The notes under the pieces were generated by a model. The model was given only the letters and a program-made list of their open reading frames with translations. It made no database searches and had not been told where the DNA came from. The translations under genes were made by a program, and so were the position numbers. A stretch of DNA of 64,000 bases, taken from the NCBI GenBank assembly GCA_003149565.1, contig QCWH01000018.1, forward strand, positions 1 to 64,000, in the 5' to 3' direction. Origin of the DNA: Marivita sp. XM-24bin2. GTDB lineage: Bacteria > Pseudomonadota > Alphaproteobacteria > Rhodobacterales > Rhodobacteraceae. Every line of letters starts with the position of its first letter. The first letter of the stretch is position 1. Shown here piece by piece: positions 26,866-40,817 of the stretch.

Positions 26866-27319
26866 GCGATCTGGCGGCACCTTACCGGCGGACCGGTACG
26901 CTTGACGGCGCATGTCTGTGCGGCGGAACGCTGATCCGTGTGGATGGTGATTATGTGGCCGCAGTGGGAATCTGCCATTGCCGGAAATGCCGGCTCTGGT
27001 CTGGGACGATCACGGGATATTTCCTGGCAAAGCCGGAGGCCGTTCATGTTGAAGGCCCGACAAAGTCCTATGCCTCGACACCTTTCGCCTCGCGCAGCTT
27101 CTGCGAGGTCTGCGGAACACCACTGTGGCTGCGAAACAACGAAGACGACGCCGAGTACGAATTGATGCCAGCGCTTTTCAAAGCGGCGGATTCGTTCCCG
27201 GTCATTTCTGAAATCTACTGCGACCGCGCACCGGCCTACGGGCAACTGAAAGGTGACCACACCCGCGCAACGCAGGCGCAATACGAAGCGAAAAACCCTT
27301 TTGTCGAAGGAGACACGCC

Positions 27320-27323
<4 letters not shown>
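26862..27323 (+). CDS. GFA-family (glutathione-dependent formaldehyde-activating-like) zinc protein
   Basis: Protein of 153 residues with the GFA/DUF636 zinc-binding cysteines: CLCGG, CHCRKC and CEVCGTPL. The family includes the enzyme that adds formaldehyde to glutathione in Paracoccus, but most members are uncharacterised. It is wedged between gltD and gltB with ATGA overlaps on both sides, so it is translated with GOGAT. Whether it has a role in nitrogen assimilation is unknown. Confidence 0.8.
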
Positions 27324-31858
<4,535 letters not shown>

Positions 31859-31881
31859 GATCGGCGCATCGCGAATTACAG

Positions 31882-31913
31882 CGACCCGGCCTGTGCGCCG
31901 GGTCGTTTGTTTT
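31882..31913 (+). terminator. Rho-independent terminator after gltB
   Basis: CGACCCGGC (31882-31890), loop CTGTGC, GCCGGGTCG (31897-31905), then TTTGTTTT. It lies 23 bp past the stop. Confidence 0.85.
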
Positions 31914-32006
31914 GGCGCTATTGATTGCGTATTGGCGTCAAAAACGAGCCTCAATACGGCCAAATTGCCCGGTTATCCCGAATGTAATCCATTGGGAGTC
32001 CGGGAT

Positions 32007-34121
32007 ATGGAAACACTGCAGGCTTTCTTCTCTGCTGCGCTGGACGCGCCGTTCGATCTGAATGTGCGGTATTCGATTTTCTACCTGATCTGCACCGTGC
32101 TGATTGCCTTTGGCATCTGGAAATACCGCGGCAGCCCAGGGAGCTTTGTGGCTTGGCTTCTGCCGAAAGAGGTGTACCGCCACCGCTCCAACCTTTTGGA
32201 TATCAAGCTGTTCTTTGCATCCCGTTTGTTCTCGGTCCTGGGCGTGTTCGGGGCCGTGTTCTTTCCGACAACCGTTGCCTATGGCCTCTTGGCGCATTTC
32301 GGTGGCAGTGACTTTGCGCCGCCGGAAACAACGTGGGTCCGCATCGCGGTTGTGACGCTGATCGTCGTCGTGGTGAGCGATTTCTGCAAATATTGGGCGC
32401 ATCGCGCGCACCACGAGTGGAAAGCTCTGTGGCCTTTCCACGCGGTACATCATTCGGCGGACGTATTGACGCCGCTGACAGTTCAGCGTGTTCACCCGCT
32501 TGAGCCGATGATCAACTCGCTCCTGATGACGCTTTTCGTCGGCATTGCACAAGGGCTGGCGCTTTATTTTCTTGTTGGTGATCCCAGCATTCTCACGATT
32601 GGCGGGGCCAATGCCGCGTATTTCCTGTTCAACACGCTCGGTGCCAACTTCCGTCACAGCCATATCTGGATCAGCTACGGTCGGGTGATGGAGCACATCC
32701 TGATTTCTCCCGCACAGCACCAGATCCATCACTCGGTTGCGGTCAAGCACCATGACAAAAACTATGGGTCAATCTTTGCGATCTGGGATTGGATGTTCGG
32801 GACACTCTATATCCCGGAAAGCTATGAAGACCTGACCTTTGGCGTGTCGGATGAAAAGGGCCAACGCCGCGCCCAACCCTATGAGACTCTTGGGGCCGCT
32901 CTGTTCAAGCCTTTCGTAGAAAGCGCCCAGAATGTCATGGGGATGCTGAAGAAAGGTCGTGACGCGTCACACGCAGCGGAGAAGGACATGCGAATGACGC
33001 CGGGGTTTTCCCTATGGCTGGATGCATTGCGCGCCGGCGCGGCGCTGACTGTGCTTTTGGGGCACATGGCGCATGTGCGTTTTACCGGGGGGGACTACTA
33101 TTTCCTGCGCGATTGGAACGTGGCCAGCGATGCTGTGGCGGTCTTTTTTGTCCTGTCTGGTGTTGTGATAGCCTATGCTGCACAACGCGATGGCACGCTG
33201 GGGCGCTACGCGTTCAACCGGATCACGCGCGTGATGTCGGTTCTGATCCCCGCGCTGATGTTGACGCTGATCTTTGACGCGATGGGCACGGCAACGGATA
33301 TGACAGCGTACCAAGCGCCGTACTATCAGGAACTGTCGCTTGGGGAATTCCTGTGGCGTGGTCTGACGGTGACAAACCTCTGGACTGGCACCAGTGATTG
33401 GGTGCGTCTGGGCACAAACGGCCCAATCTGGTCTCTCAGCTACGAGGTCGCTTTCTACCTGATATTCGGGGCGGTGATGTTCCTCAACGGCGCGCTTCGT
33501 TTGGCGGTTCTTTTGACCCTTGTTCTACTTGTCGGTCCTCCCGCTCTGGCTTTGCTGCCCGCGTGGTGGATTGGCGTTTGGGTCTGGCGGCACGCTTCGG
33601 TCCTGACGGATGGTCACGGCCAAGGTCGCGCATGGTTCCTCGCCGTTGGTAGTATTGTCGCTCTTGTGATGATGAAGGTTTCTTCGATCCCGGCCGATCT
33701 GGAAGGCTTCACTGCCCGCATGCTGGCACCATATGATCACCACGCCGTGCTGGTCTATTCCAACGAAGTCTTGTGGAACACCGTCATTGCATTGTGTCTG
33801 GCACTGCACCTTGTTGGCATCCGGCATCTGGCGCGCACGTGGCCGGAACGTCAGGAAAAAGCGTTTGCAAAGTCTATTCGGTGGATCGCCGGTGGGAGTT
33901 TCTCACTCTACCTGATGCACTATCCGACACTGCACCTGCTGGATTCGACGCTGCCTGAGACATTGCCGGGGTATAATCTCTGGCTGCTTATGCTGACATT
34001 GTCCATCTGCTTTGCCTTCGCAGCGCTTTTTGAACGCCCGATCAAGCAGTACCGTACAGCGCTGATGAATGTATGGGAGAAGCTTGCACCGCATATGCCG
34101 CTCCTCCGGAGACCAGTGTGA
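32007..34121 (+). CDS. Fusion: sterol-desaturase/fatty acid hydroxylase domain plus acyltransferase 3 domain
   Basis: Membrane protein of 704 residues joining two families usually encoded separately. Residues ~1-300 are a fatty acid hydroxylase-superfamily domain with the di-iron histidine boxes HRAHHE, HAVHHS, HSH and HQIHHS between membrane helices. After a linker (about 300-330), the rest is an acyltransferase-3 domain (LRAGAALTVLLGHMAHV with its key histidine, about ten helices, FALFERP-like end). It might hydroxylate a lipid and acylate it or an envelope polymer; the substrate is unknown. The ATG at 32007 has GGGAG upstream. No frameshift is visible at the junction. Confidence 0.85.
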   Translation: METLQAFFSAALDAPFDLNVRYSIFYLICTVLIAFGIWKYRGSPGSFVAWLLPKEVYRHRSNLLDIKLFFASRLFSVLGVFGAVFFPTTVAYGLLAHFGGSDFAPPETTWVRIAVVTLIVVVVSDFCKYWAHRAHHEWKALWPFHAVHHSADVLTPLTVQRVHPLEPMINSLLMTLFVGIAQGLALYFLVGDPSILTIGGANAAYFLFNTLGANFRHSHIWISYGRVMEHILISPAQHQIHHSVAVKHHDKNYGSIFAIWDWMFGTLYIPESYEDLTFGVSDEKGQRRAQPYETLGAALFKPFVESAQNVMGMLKKGRDASHAAEKDMRMTPGFSLWLDALRAGAALTVLLGHMAHVRFTGGDYYFLRDWNVASDAVAVFFVLSGVVIAYAAQRDGTLGRYAFNRITRVMSVLIPALMLTLIFDAMGTATDMTAYQAPYYQELSLGEFLWRGLTVTNLWTGTSDWVRLGTNGPIWSLSYEVAFYLIFGAVMFLNGALRLAVLLTLVLLVGPPALALLPAWWIGVWVWRHASVLTDGHGQGRAWFLAVGSIVALVMMKVSSIPADLEGFTARMLAPYDHHAVLVYSNEVLWNTVIALCLALHLVGIRHLARTWPERQEKAFAKSIRWIAGGSFSLYLMHYPTLHLLDSTLPETLPGYNLWLLMLTLSICFAFAALFERPIKQYRTALMNVWEKLAPHMPLLRRPV

Positions 34122-34326
34122 TGAGCGGCGTATGTTGCTCAGGGTGCAAGTTCGCTAAGCAAAGCGGCTGTGCAAAGGCTGGACTGACAGGATTTGACAG
34201 TCTGACACCACGACCAGATTCGGAGATGGGCAACCACATCAACTCCGCAATCGCGCCTGACACAAGCGGGGACCCGCGTGGGGCAAAGCCGCAGCGGGCT
34301 TGGCAAACCTGACAGATTTGCAGGGG

Positions 34327-35151
34327 ATGTTTTCTTGGATGGCTGTTGGGCCTAATGTGCCTGCGATGGCAGGCGGGAAACCAAAACAAGCACCTCAACA
34401 AGGGCCGCGACTGAACAAGTCGAAGGCAAAACAGGGGCGTTCCCGAAAGGAATCAGGCATCGTCGATAAAATTCTCGCTCCCTACCGATGGCTGGTGAAA
34501 TGGAGCATTCGCAGCGTTCTGACTGTCGGTGTTCTGGTGCTTGCGATCGTTGGTCTGTTTGGTTTTGTCGCACCGCCGACCACACATACGATTTGGTCCG
34601 AAGGGCGCAGATTGGGCGCTCCGGTGGATCAGGTCTGGGTCGATGCGGACCAGATTGCTCCTGTGATGTTCCGTTCAGCCGTGGCTGCAGAAGATGCGAA
34701 TTTCTGCCTGCATTGGGGATTCGACGTCGAAGCGATCCAGGCCGCAATCGAAGCGGGAGGCACGCGGGGGGCATCCACGATTTCCCAGCAAGTGGTCAAA
34801 AACGTGTTTCTTTGGCAGGACCGATCCTGGGTCCGCAAGGGCATGGAAGCCGTCCTTACGCCGGTTGCAGAGGCGATGTGGTCGAAACGGCGGATTCTCG
34901 AACTCTACCTAAATGTGGCTGAGTTTGATGAGGGCGTTTTCGGCGTTCAATCTGCAGCGCAGCACTATTTTGGTGTAGATGCACGTGACCTCAGTGCGCT
35001 GCAGGCGGCTCGACTGGCCGCAGTCCTGCCCTCGCCCAAGACGAGATCAGCGTCGCGACCCAGCAATTTTGTAGAACGGCGCGCCCGGTCGATCCGCGGC
35101 GGGGCCGAAACGATCAATCAGGATGGACGCGCTGATTGCTTCCAAGGCTGA
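34327..35151 (+). CDS. mtgA: Monofunctional peptidoglycan glycosyltransferase MtgA
   Basis: GT51 enzyme polymerising lipid II into glycan strands without a transpeptidase domain; about 274 residues. After a basic cytoplasmic stretch and one membrane helix (VLTVGVLVLAIVGLFGFV), the three GT51 motifs are clear: AVAAEDANFCLHWGFD, GASTISQQVVKNVFL and KRRILELYLNVAEF. The start is uncertain: ATGs at 34327, 34339 and 34366 are in frame and none has a good SD. The region before it (34122-34326) contains TTGACA at 34194 without a good -10, and a small cysteine-rich open frame. Confidence 0.9.
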   Translation: MFSWMAVGPNVPAMAGGKPKQAPQQGPRLNKSKAKQGRSRKESGIVDKILAPYRWLVKWSIRSVLTVGVLVLAIVGLFGFVAPPTTHTIWSEGRRLGAPVDQVWVDADQIAPVMFRSAVAAEDANFCLHWGFDVEAIQAAIEAGGTRGASTISQQVVKNVFLWQDRSWVRKGMEAVLTPVAEAMWSKRRILELYLNVAEFDEGVFGVQSAAQHYFGVDARDLSALQAARLAAVLPSPKTRSASRPSNFVERRARSIRGGAETINQDGRADCFQG

Positions 35152-35274
35152 CAGAGGTCCGATGAGACGAAAACCGCGCGCCAGAGATTAAACCGGCGGC
35201 GGCCCATTGTATTGGCGGGCGCTTCACGGCAATTAGAGGATGATTGACCACCCTATCTCCGAGACTCGTTTCGC

Positions 35275-35940
35275 ATGGCCAAGCTCTATCATGTTCCGTT
35301 GTCGCCGTTTTGCCGCAAGGTCCGGCTGAGCCTTGCGGAAAAGAAGATCGAGTGCGAACTGGTGGAAGAGAAATACTGGGAGAAAGATCCGGATTTCCTG
35401 CGCCGCAACCCGGCTGCAAAAGTGCCTGTGCTCAAGATCGACGGACGCACGATGGCGGAGAGCGCCGCCATCTGTGAGTATCTCGAAGAAAAATACCCGG
35501 AACCGCCGTTGATGCCGCGCTCGTCGGACGCGCGGTACGAAGTACGGCGTCTCGTCGGATGGTTCGACGACAAATTCCACAATGAGGTCACCTCCAAGCT
35601 GCTTTACGAACGCGTGAACAAAAAGGTCACCAAGCAGGGCTTTCCGGATAGTGGCAACGTGAAATCCGGCGCAAAGGCGATCAAGTATCATCTGGATTAT
35701 ATGGCCTGGTTGCTTGACCACCGCCGATGGCTTGCTGGCGATACAATGACTTTGGCTGATTTTGCTGCAGCCGCGCATCTGTCATCACTCGACTACATTC
35801 GCGATGTGGATTGGAACCGCAGCGCGGTCGTCAAGGATTGGTACGCCAAGATCAAATCGCGCCCGGCCTTCCGGTCCATCCTGGCCGATCAGGTCCCGGG
35901 TTTCCCGCAACCGCCGCACTATGCCGATCTGGATTTCTGA
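35275..35940 (+). CDS. Glutathione S-transferase family protein
   Basis: Cytosolic GST of 221 residues. The N-terminal thioredoxin-like domain begins [21 protein letters not shown], with a cysteine in the SPFC position, and [26 protein letters not shown] is the glutathione-binding VP/ES region. The C-terminal helical domain has the usual [17 protein letters not shown] capping motif. Substrate unknown. It precedes queG on the same strand but is separated from it by a hairpin and a copy of the ATATTT element. Confidence 0.88.
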   Translation: MAKLYHVPLSPFCRKVRLSLAEKKIECELVEEKYWEKDPDFLRRNPAAKVPVLKIDGRTMAESAAICEYLEEKYPEPPLMPRSSDARYEVRRLVGWFDDKFHNEVTSKLLYERVNKKVTKQGFPDSGNVKSGAKAIKYHLDYMAWLLDHRRWLAGDTMTLADFAAAAHLSSLDYIRDVDWNRSAVVKDWYAKIKSRPAFRSILADQVPGFPQPPHYADLDF

Positions 35941-35974
35941 TTAGGGCTGTATCGTTCTTGAGGCGTCCCGGATC

Positions 35975-36023
35975 TTGGGGGGCCAGCCCCCCAAACCCCC
36001 GGCATATTTATGAAAAGAAGAAG
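35975..36023 (+). repeat. Hairpin plus ATATTT/GAAGAAG element, copy 3
   Basis: TTGGGGGGC-CA-GCCCCCCAA (35975-35994) is followed by CCCCCGGC and then GCATATTT, 3 nt, AAAAGAAGAAG (36002-36023). Unlike the other copies it lies upstream of a plus-strand gene (queG), not after a minus-strand stop. Confidence 0.6.
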
Positions 36024-36035
36024 CTGGGTTCACAC

Positions 36036-37094
36036 ATGTCATTGACGGCGAGGTTGAAAGCACAGGCAGCGGCTGAGGGGTTCTCAGCCTGTCGCATTTG
36101 CCGTCCGTCGGATGTGCCAGAGGTACCGACGCGGCTGACAGCTTTTCTCGATGCAGGCTATCATGGCCAGATGGGATGGCTGGCCGAGCGGGCACATTGG
36201 CGCGGCGCCCCGGATGTGCTGTGGCCGGAAGCGCAGTCGGTGATTGTTCTCGCTGAAAACTATGGACCTGACCACGACCCACTGCAAATTTTGGAGCAGC
36301 CAGAGAAAGCCGCCATTTCTGTTTATGCGCAGAACCGCGATTATCATGATGTGGTCAAGAAGCGCCTCAAGCGGCTGGCGCGCTGGCTGATTGCCGAGGC
36401 AGGTGGCGAGGTGAAGGTGTTTGTTGATACAGCGCCGGTTCCGGAAAAGCCTCTGGGGCAAGCGGCGGGGCTGGGTTGGCAGGGCAAGCACACCAATCTT
36501 GTTTCGCGCGAACTGGGGTCATGGTTCTTTATCGGGTCGGTATTCACCACGCTTGATCTGACTCCGGACAAACCAGAGGTGGATCATTGTGGATCGTGCC
36601 GGGCCTGTCTCGATATCTGTCCGACAAATGCCTTTCCGGCACCCTATCAGTTGGATGCGCGGCGCTGCATTTCCTATCTGACGATCGAGCATCACGGACC
36701 GGTTGACGAAGACCTGCGCGCACTGATGGGCAATCGCATCTACGGCTGCGATGACTGTCTCGCAGTCTGCCCGTGGAACAAATTCGCAAGCCGGGCGGCA
36801 GAGGTGAAATACCATGCGCGGGATGATCTGCTGGCACCGGGTCTGGCCGAATTGGCGCGGCTCGACGACACGGCATTTCGGGCGCGCTTCTCTGGCTCTC
36901 CGATCAAGCGGATCGGTCGCAACCGCTTTGTCCGTAATGTGCTGTACGCCATTGGAAATTCAGGCCTGCCGCATTTGCGCGCCGTGGCGCAGGATTTGGT
37001 GGAAGATCCTGACGCCACTGTAGCTGATGCGGCGCGCTGGGCCGTGATGCGACTTGCTGATGTCGCAAACACGCGGGCCGGGTCTGGCGACTAG
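36036..37094 (+). CDS. queG: Epoxyqueuosine reductase QueG
   Basis: Cobalamin and iron-sulfur enzyme of 352 residues reducing epoxyqueuosine to queuosine in tRNA. Two ferredoxin-type clusters are visible: [16 protein letters not shown] and [13 protein letters not shown]. The N-terminal half holds the corrinoid-binding region ([31 protein letters not shown]). The ATG at 36036 gives the usual QueG start; only weak purine-rich sequence precedes it. Confidence 0.93.
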   Translation: MSLTARLKAQAAAEGFSACRICRPSDVPEVPTRLTAFLDAGYHGQMGWLAERAHWRGAPDVLWPEAQSVIVLAENYGPDHDPLQILEQPEKAAISVYAQNRDYHDVVKKRLKRLARWLIAEAGGEVKVFVDTAPVPEKPLGQAAGLGWQGKHTNLVSRELGSWFFIGSVFTTLDLTPDKPEVDHCGSCRACLDICPTNAFPAPYQLDARRCISYLTIEHHGPVDEDLRALMGNRIYGCDDCLAVCPWNKFASRAAEVKYHARDDLLAPGLAELARLDDTAFRARFSGSPIKRIGRNRFVRNVLYAIGNSGLPHLRAVAQDLVEDPDATVADAARWAVMRLADVANTRAGSGD

Positions 37095-37121
37095 GTTAGG
37101 TCAAATCCGGGAGGCCCGATT

Positions 37122-39131
37122 ATGGCGATACTATTGGGTGTGGACACCGGCGGCACCTATACTGACGCGGTGCTGATGCGCGATGAAGACGCTGTGATTG
37201 CCAGTGCCAAGGCGCTGACGACGCGGCAGGATTTGGCCATAGGCGTACATGAGGCGGTCAAGGCCGTGTTGGTGTCGTCGTCGGTATCACCATCCGATAT
37301 CGCGCTTGCGTCTCTGTCGACCACCTTGGCGACCAATGCTTTGGTAGAAGGGCAAGGCGCCCGGGTGGCGTTGATCTATATCGGGTTCTCCGAACGCGAT
37401 CTGGCCGCGCAGGGGTTGTCCGAAGCCTTGTCCGGCGATCCCGTTCTGGTGACGCCGGGCGGACACAGCCACAGTGGCGCGGAAGCCGCTCCTCTGGACG
37501 TGCAACGAGTTGCGGACTGGGCAGCGACGCAGGACGTGTCGGGCTTTGCTGTCGCGGCACAGTTCGGCACGCGCAATCCTGCGCATGAGGTCGCGGCGCG
37601 GGATGCCATCCGAGGAGCAACCGGGAAACCTGTTACATGTTCGCATGAACTGTCGGCCAAGCTTGGCGGGCCGAAGCGTGCGCTGACGGCCGTGCTGAAC
37701 GCGCGTCTGATCGGGCTGACCCATCGCTTGATCGGGCGGGCCGAGGGTGCTCTGCGCGACTTGGGAATTGACGCGCCACTGATGGTGGTGCGTGGCGACG
37801 GCGCGCTGATGTCTGCCCGGCAGGCACAGGAACGTCCGATTGAAACGATCCTGAGTGGACCCGCCGCTTCCATTGTTGGGGCGAAGTGGCTGACCGGCGC
37901 CAATGAGGCGCTGGTCTCTGATATTGGCGGGACGACCACGGATATCGCCGTTCTGCGCAATGGACAGCCGGTGATTGATCCGGACGGGGCGCGGGTTGGT
38001 CTGCATCGCACGATGGTCGAAGCGGTGGCGATGCGCACGCATGGTTTGGGCGGCGACAGCGAGGTGCATCTGGCAACCGGAGGGTTGATCGGTGGCGTAA
38101 GCCTTGGCCCGCGGCGCGTTCTGCCCGTCGCACTCGTTGCACAGGATGCTCCTGACGTCGTGCACAGGGCACTTGATGAGCAGATGAACCGGGCCGTTCC
38201 CGGCGACTATGACGGACGCTTTGTCCTGCGGGTAGATGGCCAGGACGCGGTCGGGTTGCCAGATCGGGCGCAAACGGTTTTGGCCCGTATCACCAATCAG
38301 GCGCAACCTTTGGGATCTGTGATCCATTCCCGATTGGAAGCTCAGGCACTGAAGCTTTTGGTCTCGCGGGGGTTGGTTCAGGTTGCTGGACCGACGCCGA
38401 CCGATGCGCTGCATGTTCTGGGGCGATTTACACATTGGGACGCGGCCGCGTCTGAAAAAGCCATGATGCTGCTGGCGCGCAACCGTGCAGGCTCGGGAGA
38501 GCGTTATGCTCAAAGCCCGCAAGACATGGCGCAGCAGGTTGTGGATGCTCTGACGCGCAGCACGGGCACCGCGTTGTTGGAAGCTGCCTTCGCCGAGGAC
38601 GGCATGGAGGACCCCTCAGCCCTTGCAGTCCACCCATTGATGGCGCGCGGATTGCGGAAGGCACCGGGGATCGTGCGCCTCACCGCCGAGTTGTCTGTTC
38701 CTGTGGTCGGCCTGGGGGCATCGGCGCAGACAACCTACCCCGCAGTCGGGCAGTACCTGAACGCCAAAATGTTGCTGCCGGATCATGGCGATGTGGCGAA
38801 CGCCATTGGTGCTGTCACCGGGCGGATTCGGATGGCGCGGGAAGGCCTGGTCAGCAGTCCGTCCGAAGGGCTGTATCGCGCGCATCTCAAAGAGGCACCT
38901 CAGGACTTCCAAGAGCCTGAAGCTGCGATGGCGGCGCTTGAGGCCGCGCTGACCCGGCTTGCATCTGATGATGCCAAAAAGGCCGGTGCCGCATCTGTTC
39001 ACATTCAAGTCTCCCGCGAGGTGAAACGTGCCGAGATTGAAGCGCGCGACATGTTTGTGGAGGCGCGTATTGTGGTCGAGGCGACAGGTCGTCCAAGGAT
39101 CGCCACTCACGAGCCGGAGACAGGGCTGTAA
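37122..39131 (+). CDS. Hydantoinase/oxoprolinase A-family protein
   Basis: ASKHA-fold protein of 669 residues with the HyuA N-terminus ([19 protein letters not shown]), the [14 protein letters not shown] segment and the second phosphate loop [13 protein letters not shown]. Family members hydrolyse hydantoins, 5-oxoproline or related rings with ATP, usually with a separate HyuB subunit; no hyuB-like gene is nearby, so the activity is unclear. It starts 27 bp after queG on the same strand. Confidence 0.8.
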   Translation: MAILLGVDTGGTYTDAVLMRDEDAVIASAKALTTRQDLAIGVHEAVKAVLVSSSVSPSDIALASLSTTLATNALVEGQGARVALIYIGFSERDLAAQGLSEALSGDPVLVTPGGHSHSGAEAAPLDVQRVADWAATQDVSGFAVAAQFGTRNPAHEVAARDAIRGATGKPVTCSHELSAKLGGPKRALTAVLNARLIGLTHRLIGRAEGALRDLGIDAPLMVVRGDGALMSARQAQERPIETILSGPAASIVGAKWLTGANEALVSDIGGTTTDIAVLRNGQPVIDPDGARVGLHRTMVEAVAMRTHGLGGDSEVHLATGGLIGGVSLGPRRVLPVALVAQDAPDVVHRALDEQMNRAVPGDYDGRFVLRVDGQDAVGLPDRAQTVLARITNQAQPLGSVIHSRLEAQALKLLVSRGLVQVAGPTPTDALHVLGRFTHWDAAASEKAMMLLARNRAGSGERYAQSPQDMAQQVVDALTRSTGTALLEAAFAEDGMEDPSALAVHPLMARGLRKAPGIVRLTAELSVPVVGLGASAQTTYPAVGQYLNAKMLLPDHGDVANAIGAVTGRIRMAREGLVSSPSEGLYRAHLKEAPQDFQEPEAAMAALEAALTRLASDDAKKAGAASVHIQVSREVKRAEIEARDMFVEARIVVEATGRPRIATHEPETGL

Positions 39132-39196
39132 CAAGGGTTGGACTCACCAAGATTTGCGCCATCTATAGGGTCAAGACGATGAACGGAGGTGCCCGT

Positions 39197-39646
39197 ATGG
39201 CCAAGTATGAAAAGAACCCGGACGTGATCGCGACGCTGTCGCCCGAGCAGTTCTACGTGACGCAAGAGAGCGGAACCGAACGGCCCGGCACGGGGGAATA
39301 TCTCGACAATAAGGAACCCGGCATCTACGTCGATATCGTGAGCGGAGAACCGCTGTTTGCAAGCGCTGACAAGTACGAATCCGGGTGCGGCTGGCCGAGT
39401 TTCACCAAACCGATTGAACCCGCGCATATCAACGAACTGCGCGATCTGAGTCACGGAATGATCCGCACCGAAGTGCGATCAACTCATGGCGACAGTCATT
39501 TGGGGCACGTGTTCCCGGATGGACCTCAAGACAGGGGTGGATTGCGCTATTGCATCAACTCCGCCAGCCTGCGGTTCATCCATCGTGACGACATGGAGGC
39601 CGAAGGCTATGGCGATTATCTGGATCAAGTGGAGGACGTGGCATGA
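39197..39646 (+). CDS. msrB: Peptide methionine-R-sulfoxide reductase MsrB
   Basis: Reduces the R epimer of methionine sulfoxide; 149 residues. The catalytic cysteine is in [12 protein letters not shown], with the family segment [12 protein letters not shown] and [11 protein letters not shown]. The two zinc CxxC pairs of E. coli MsrB are absent, so this is the zinc-free type. The ATG at 39197 is chosen because GGAGG lies 7 nt upstream; the ATG at 39179 would precede the SD itself. It overlaps msrA by 4 bp. Confidence 0.93.
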   Translation: MAKYEKNPDVIATLSPEQFYVTQESGTERPGTGEYLDNKEPGIYVDIVSGEPLFASADKYESGCGWPSFTKPIEPAHINELRDLSHGMIRTEVRSTHGDSHLGHVFPDGPQDRGGLRYCINSASLRFIHRDDMEAEGYGDYLDQVEDVA

Positions 39647-40149
39647 CTGAACGGGCTGTATTGGCTGGAGGCTGTTTCTGGGGGATGCAGGATTTGATCC
39701 GCAAGCTGCCTGGTGTGCAGAAAACCCGGGTGGGCTACACGGGCGGAGACGTGCCGAACGCGACTTATCGCAATCACGGCACCCACGCCGAGGGGATCGA
39801 GATTATCTTCGACCCGTCGGTGATCTCGTATCGCCAGCTGCTGGAGTTCTTCTTTCAGATCCACGATCCGACCACGCTGAATCGGCAGGGCAATGACCGT
39901 GGCATGAGCTATCGCTCTGCCATCTACTACGTGGACGAGGCGCAGAAAGACTGCGCGCTTGACACCATCGCCGATGTGAACGCGAGTGGTATCTGGCCGG
40001 GCAAGGTTGTCACCGAGGTCGAACCGGTGGGCGATTTCTGGGAAGCGGAACCAGAACATCAGGACTACCTCGAGCGGTTCCCGAATGGCTATACCTGCCA
40101 TTTTCCGCGTCCCGACTGGGTTCTGCCAAAGCGCGACGCAGCAGAGTAA
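39643..40149 (+). CDS. msrA: Peptide methionine-S-sulfoxide reductase MsrA
   Basis: Reduces the S epimer of methionine sulfoxide; 168 residues. The active site GGCFWG lies at residues 9-14, and the family motifs [24 protein letters not shown] and SYRSAIYY are present. Co-translated with msrB through an ATGA overlap, so both epimers are repaired by one operon. A terminator follows. Confidence 0.95.
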   Translation: MTERAVLAGGCFWGMQDLIRKLPGVQKTRVGYTGGDVPNATYRNHGTHAEGIEIIFDPSVISYRQLLEFFFQIHDPTTLNRQGNDRGMSYRSAIYYVDEAQKDCALDTIADVNASGIWPGKVVTEVEPVGDFWEAEPEHQDYLERFPNGYTCHFPRPDWVLPKRDAAE

Positions 40150-40168
40150 CGTTTACCGAACGATCACG

Positions 40169-40192
40169 AAAGGGCCCGGCTGCGGGCCTTTT
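40169..40192 (+). terminator. Rho-independent terminator after msrA
   Basis: AAAGGGCCCG, loop GCTG, CGGGCCTTTT (one G-U pair). It lies 19 bp after the stop, in front of the convergent plsY end. Confidence 0.8.
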
Positions 40193-40205
40193 CGTTGCTG
40201 TGGCC

Positions 40206-40817
40206 TCAGGTTTTCTTACGACCAATTCGCGGTTCGGTGCCGGCTTTGAGCCGCGCCAGGTTCTCGCGGTGTCGCCAAATGATCAACAGCGCCAAGATCA
40301 GTGTCAGGACAAAGACCTGTCCTTGCCCCACCACCAGACACCACAGGGTCGACCATGAGGCAGCAACCAGCGCCGACAAGCTGGAAATCCGGCTGATCAC
40401 GGCGGTGGCGAGCCACGTCGCACAGGCCAAAAGCCCCACTGGCCATGCAAGCGCCAGCATCAGACCCAGGAACGTAGCGACGCCTTTTCCGCCTTTGAAA
40501 CCAAGCCATACCGGAAAACAGTGGCCGATGAATGCGGCAAGGGCCGCGATCTGTGCTGCGTCTTCGCCCGCCATTGCGCGTGCCAGAAGGACCGCAACTG
40601 CACCTTTTGCGCCATCAAGCAACAAAGTCGCCGCAGCCGCGCCTTTGCTTCCAGTGCGCAAAACATTGGTGGCCCCGATATTTCCGGACCCGATATCGCG
40701 CAGATTGCCCAGCCCCATTGTCTTGGTCAGGACAAGGCCGAATGGAATGGAGCCGAGCAGGTAGCCGACAACTGCCCAGAGGCCTAGGATGGCTATGCCG
40801 CTTTCAAAGGATGGCAT
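40206..40817 (-). CDS. plsY: Glycerol-3-phosphate acyltransferase PlsY
   Basis: Inner-membrane enzyme of 203 residues acylating glycerol-3-phosphate with acyl-phosphate, the first step of phospholipid synthesis. Motifs: GSIPFGLVLTKTMGLGNLRDIGSGNIGATNVLR and FKGGKGVAT. Its ATG overlaps the stop of the pyrC-like gene (TGATG), so it ends the pyr operon on the minus strand. Confidence 0.95.
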   Translation of the reverse strand: MPSFESGIAILGLWAVVGYLLGSIPFGLVLTKTMGLGNLRDIGSGNIGATNVLRTGSKGAAAATLLLDGAKGAVAVLLARAMAGEDAAQIAALAAFIGHCFPVWLGFKGGKGVATFLGLMLALAWPVGLLACATWLATAVISRISSLSALVAASWSTLWCLVVGQGQVFVLTLILALLIIWRHRENLARLKAGTEPRIGRKKT

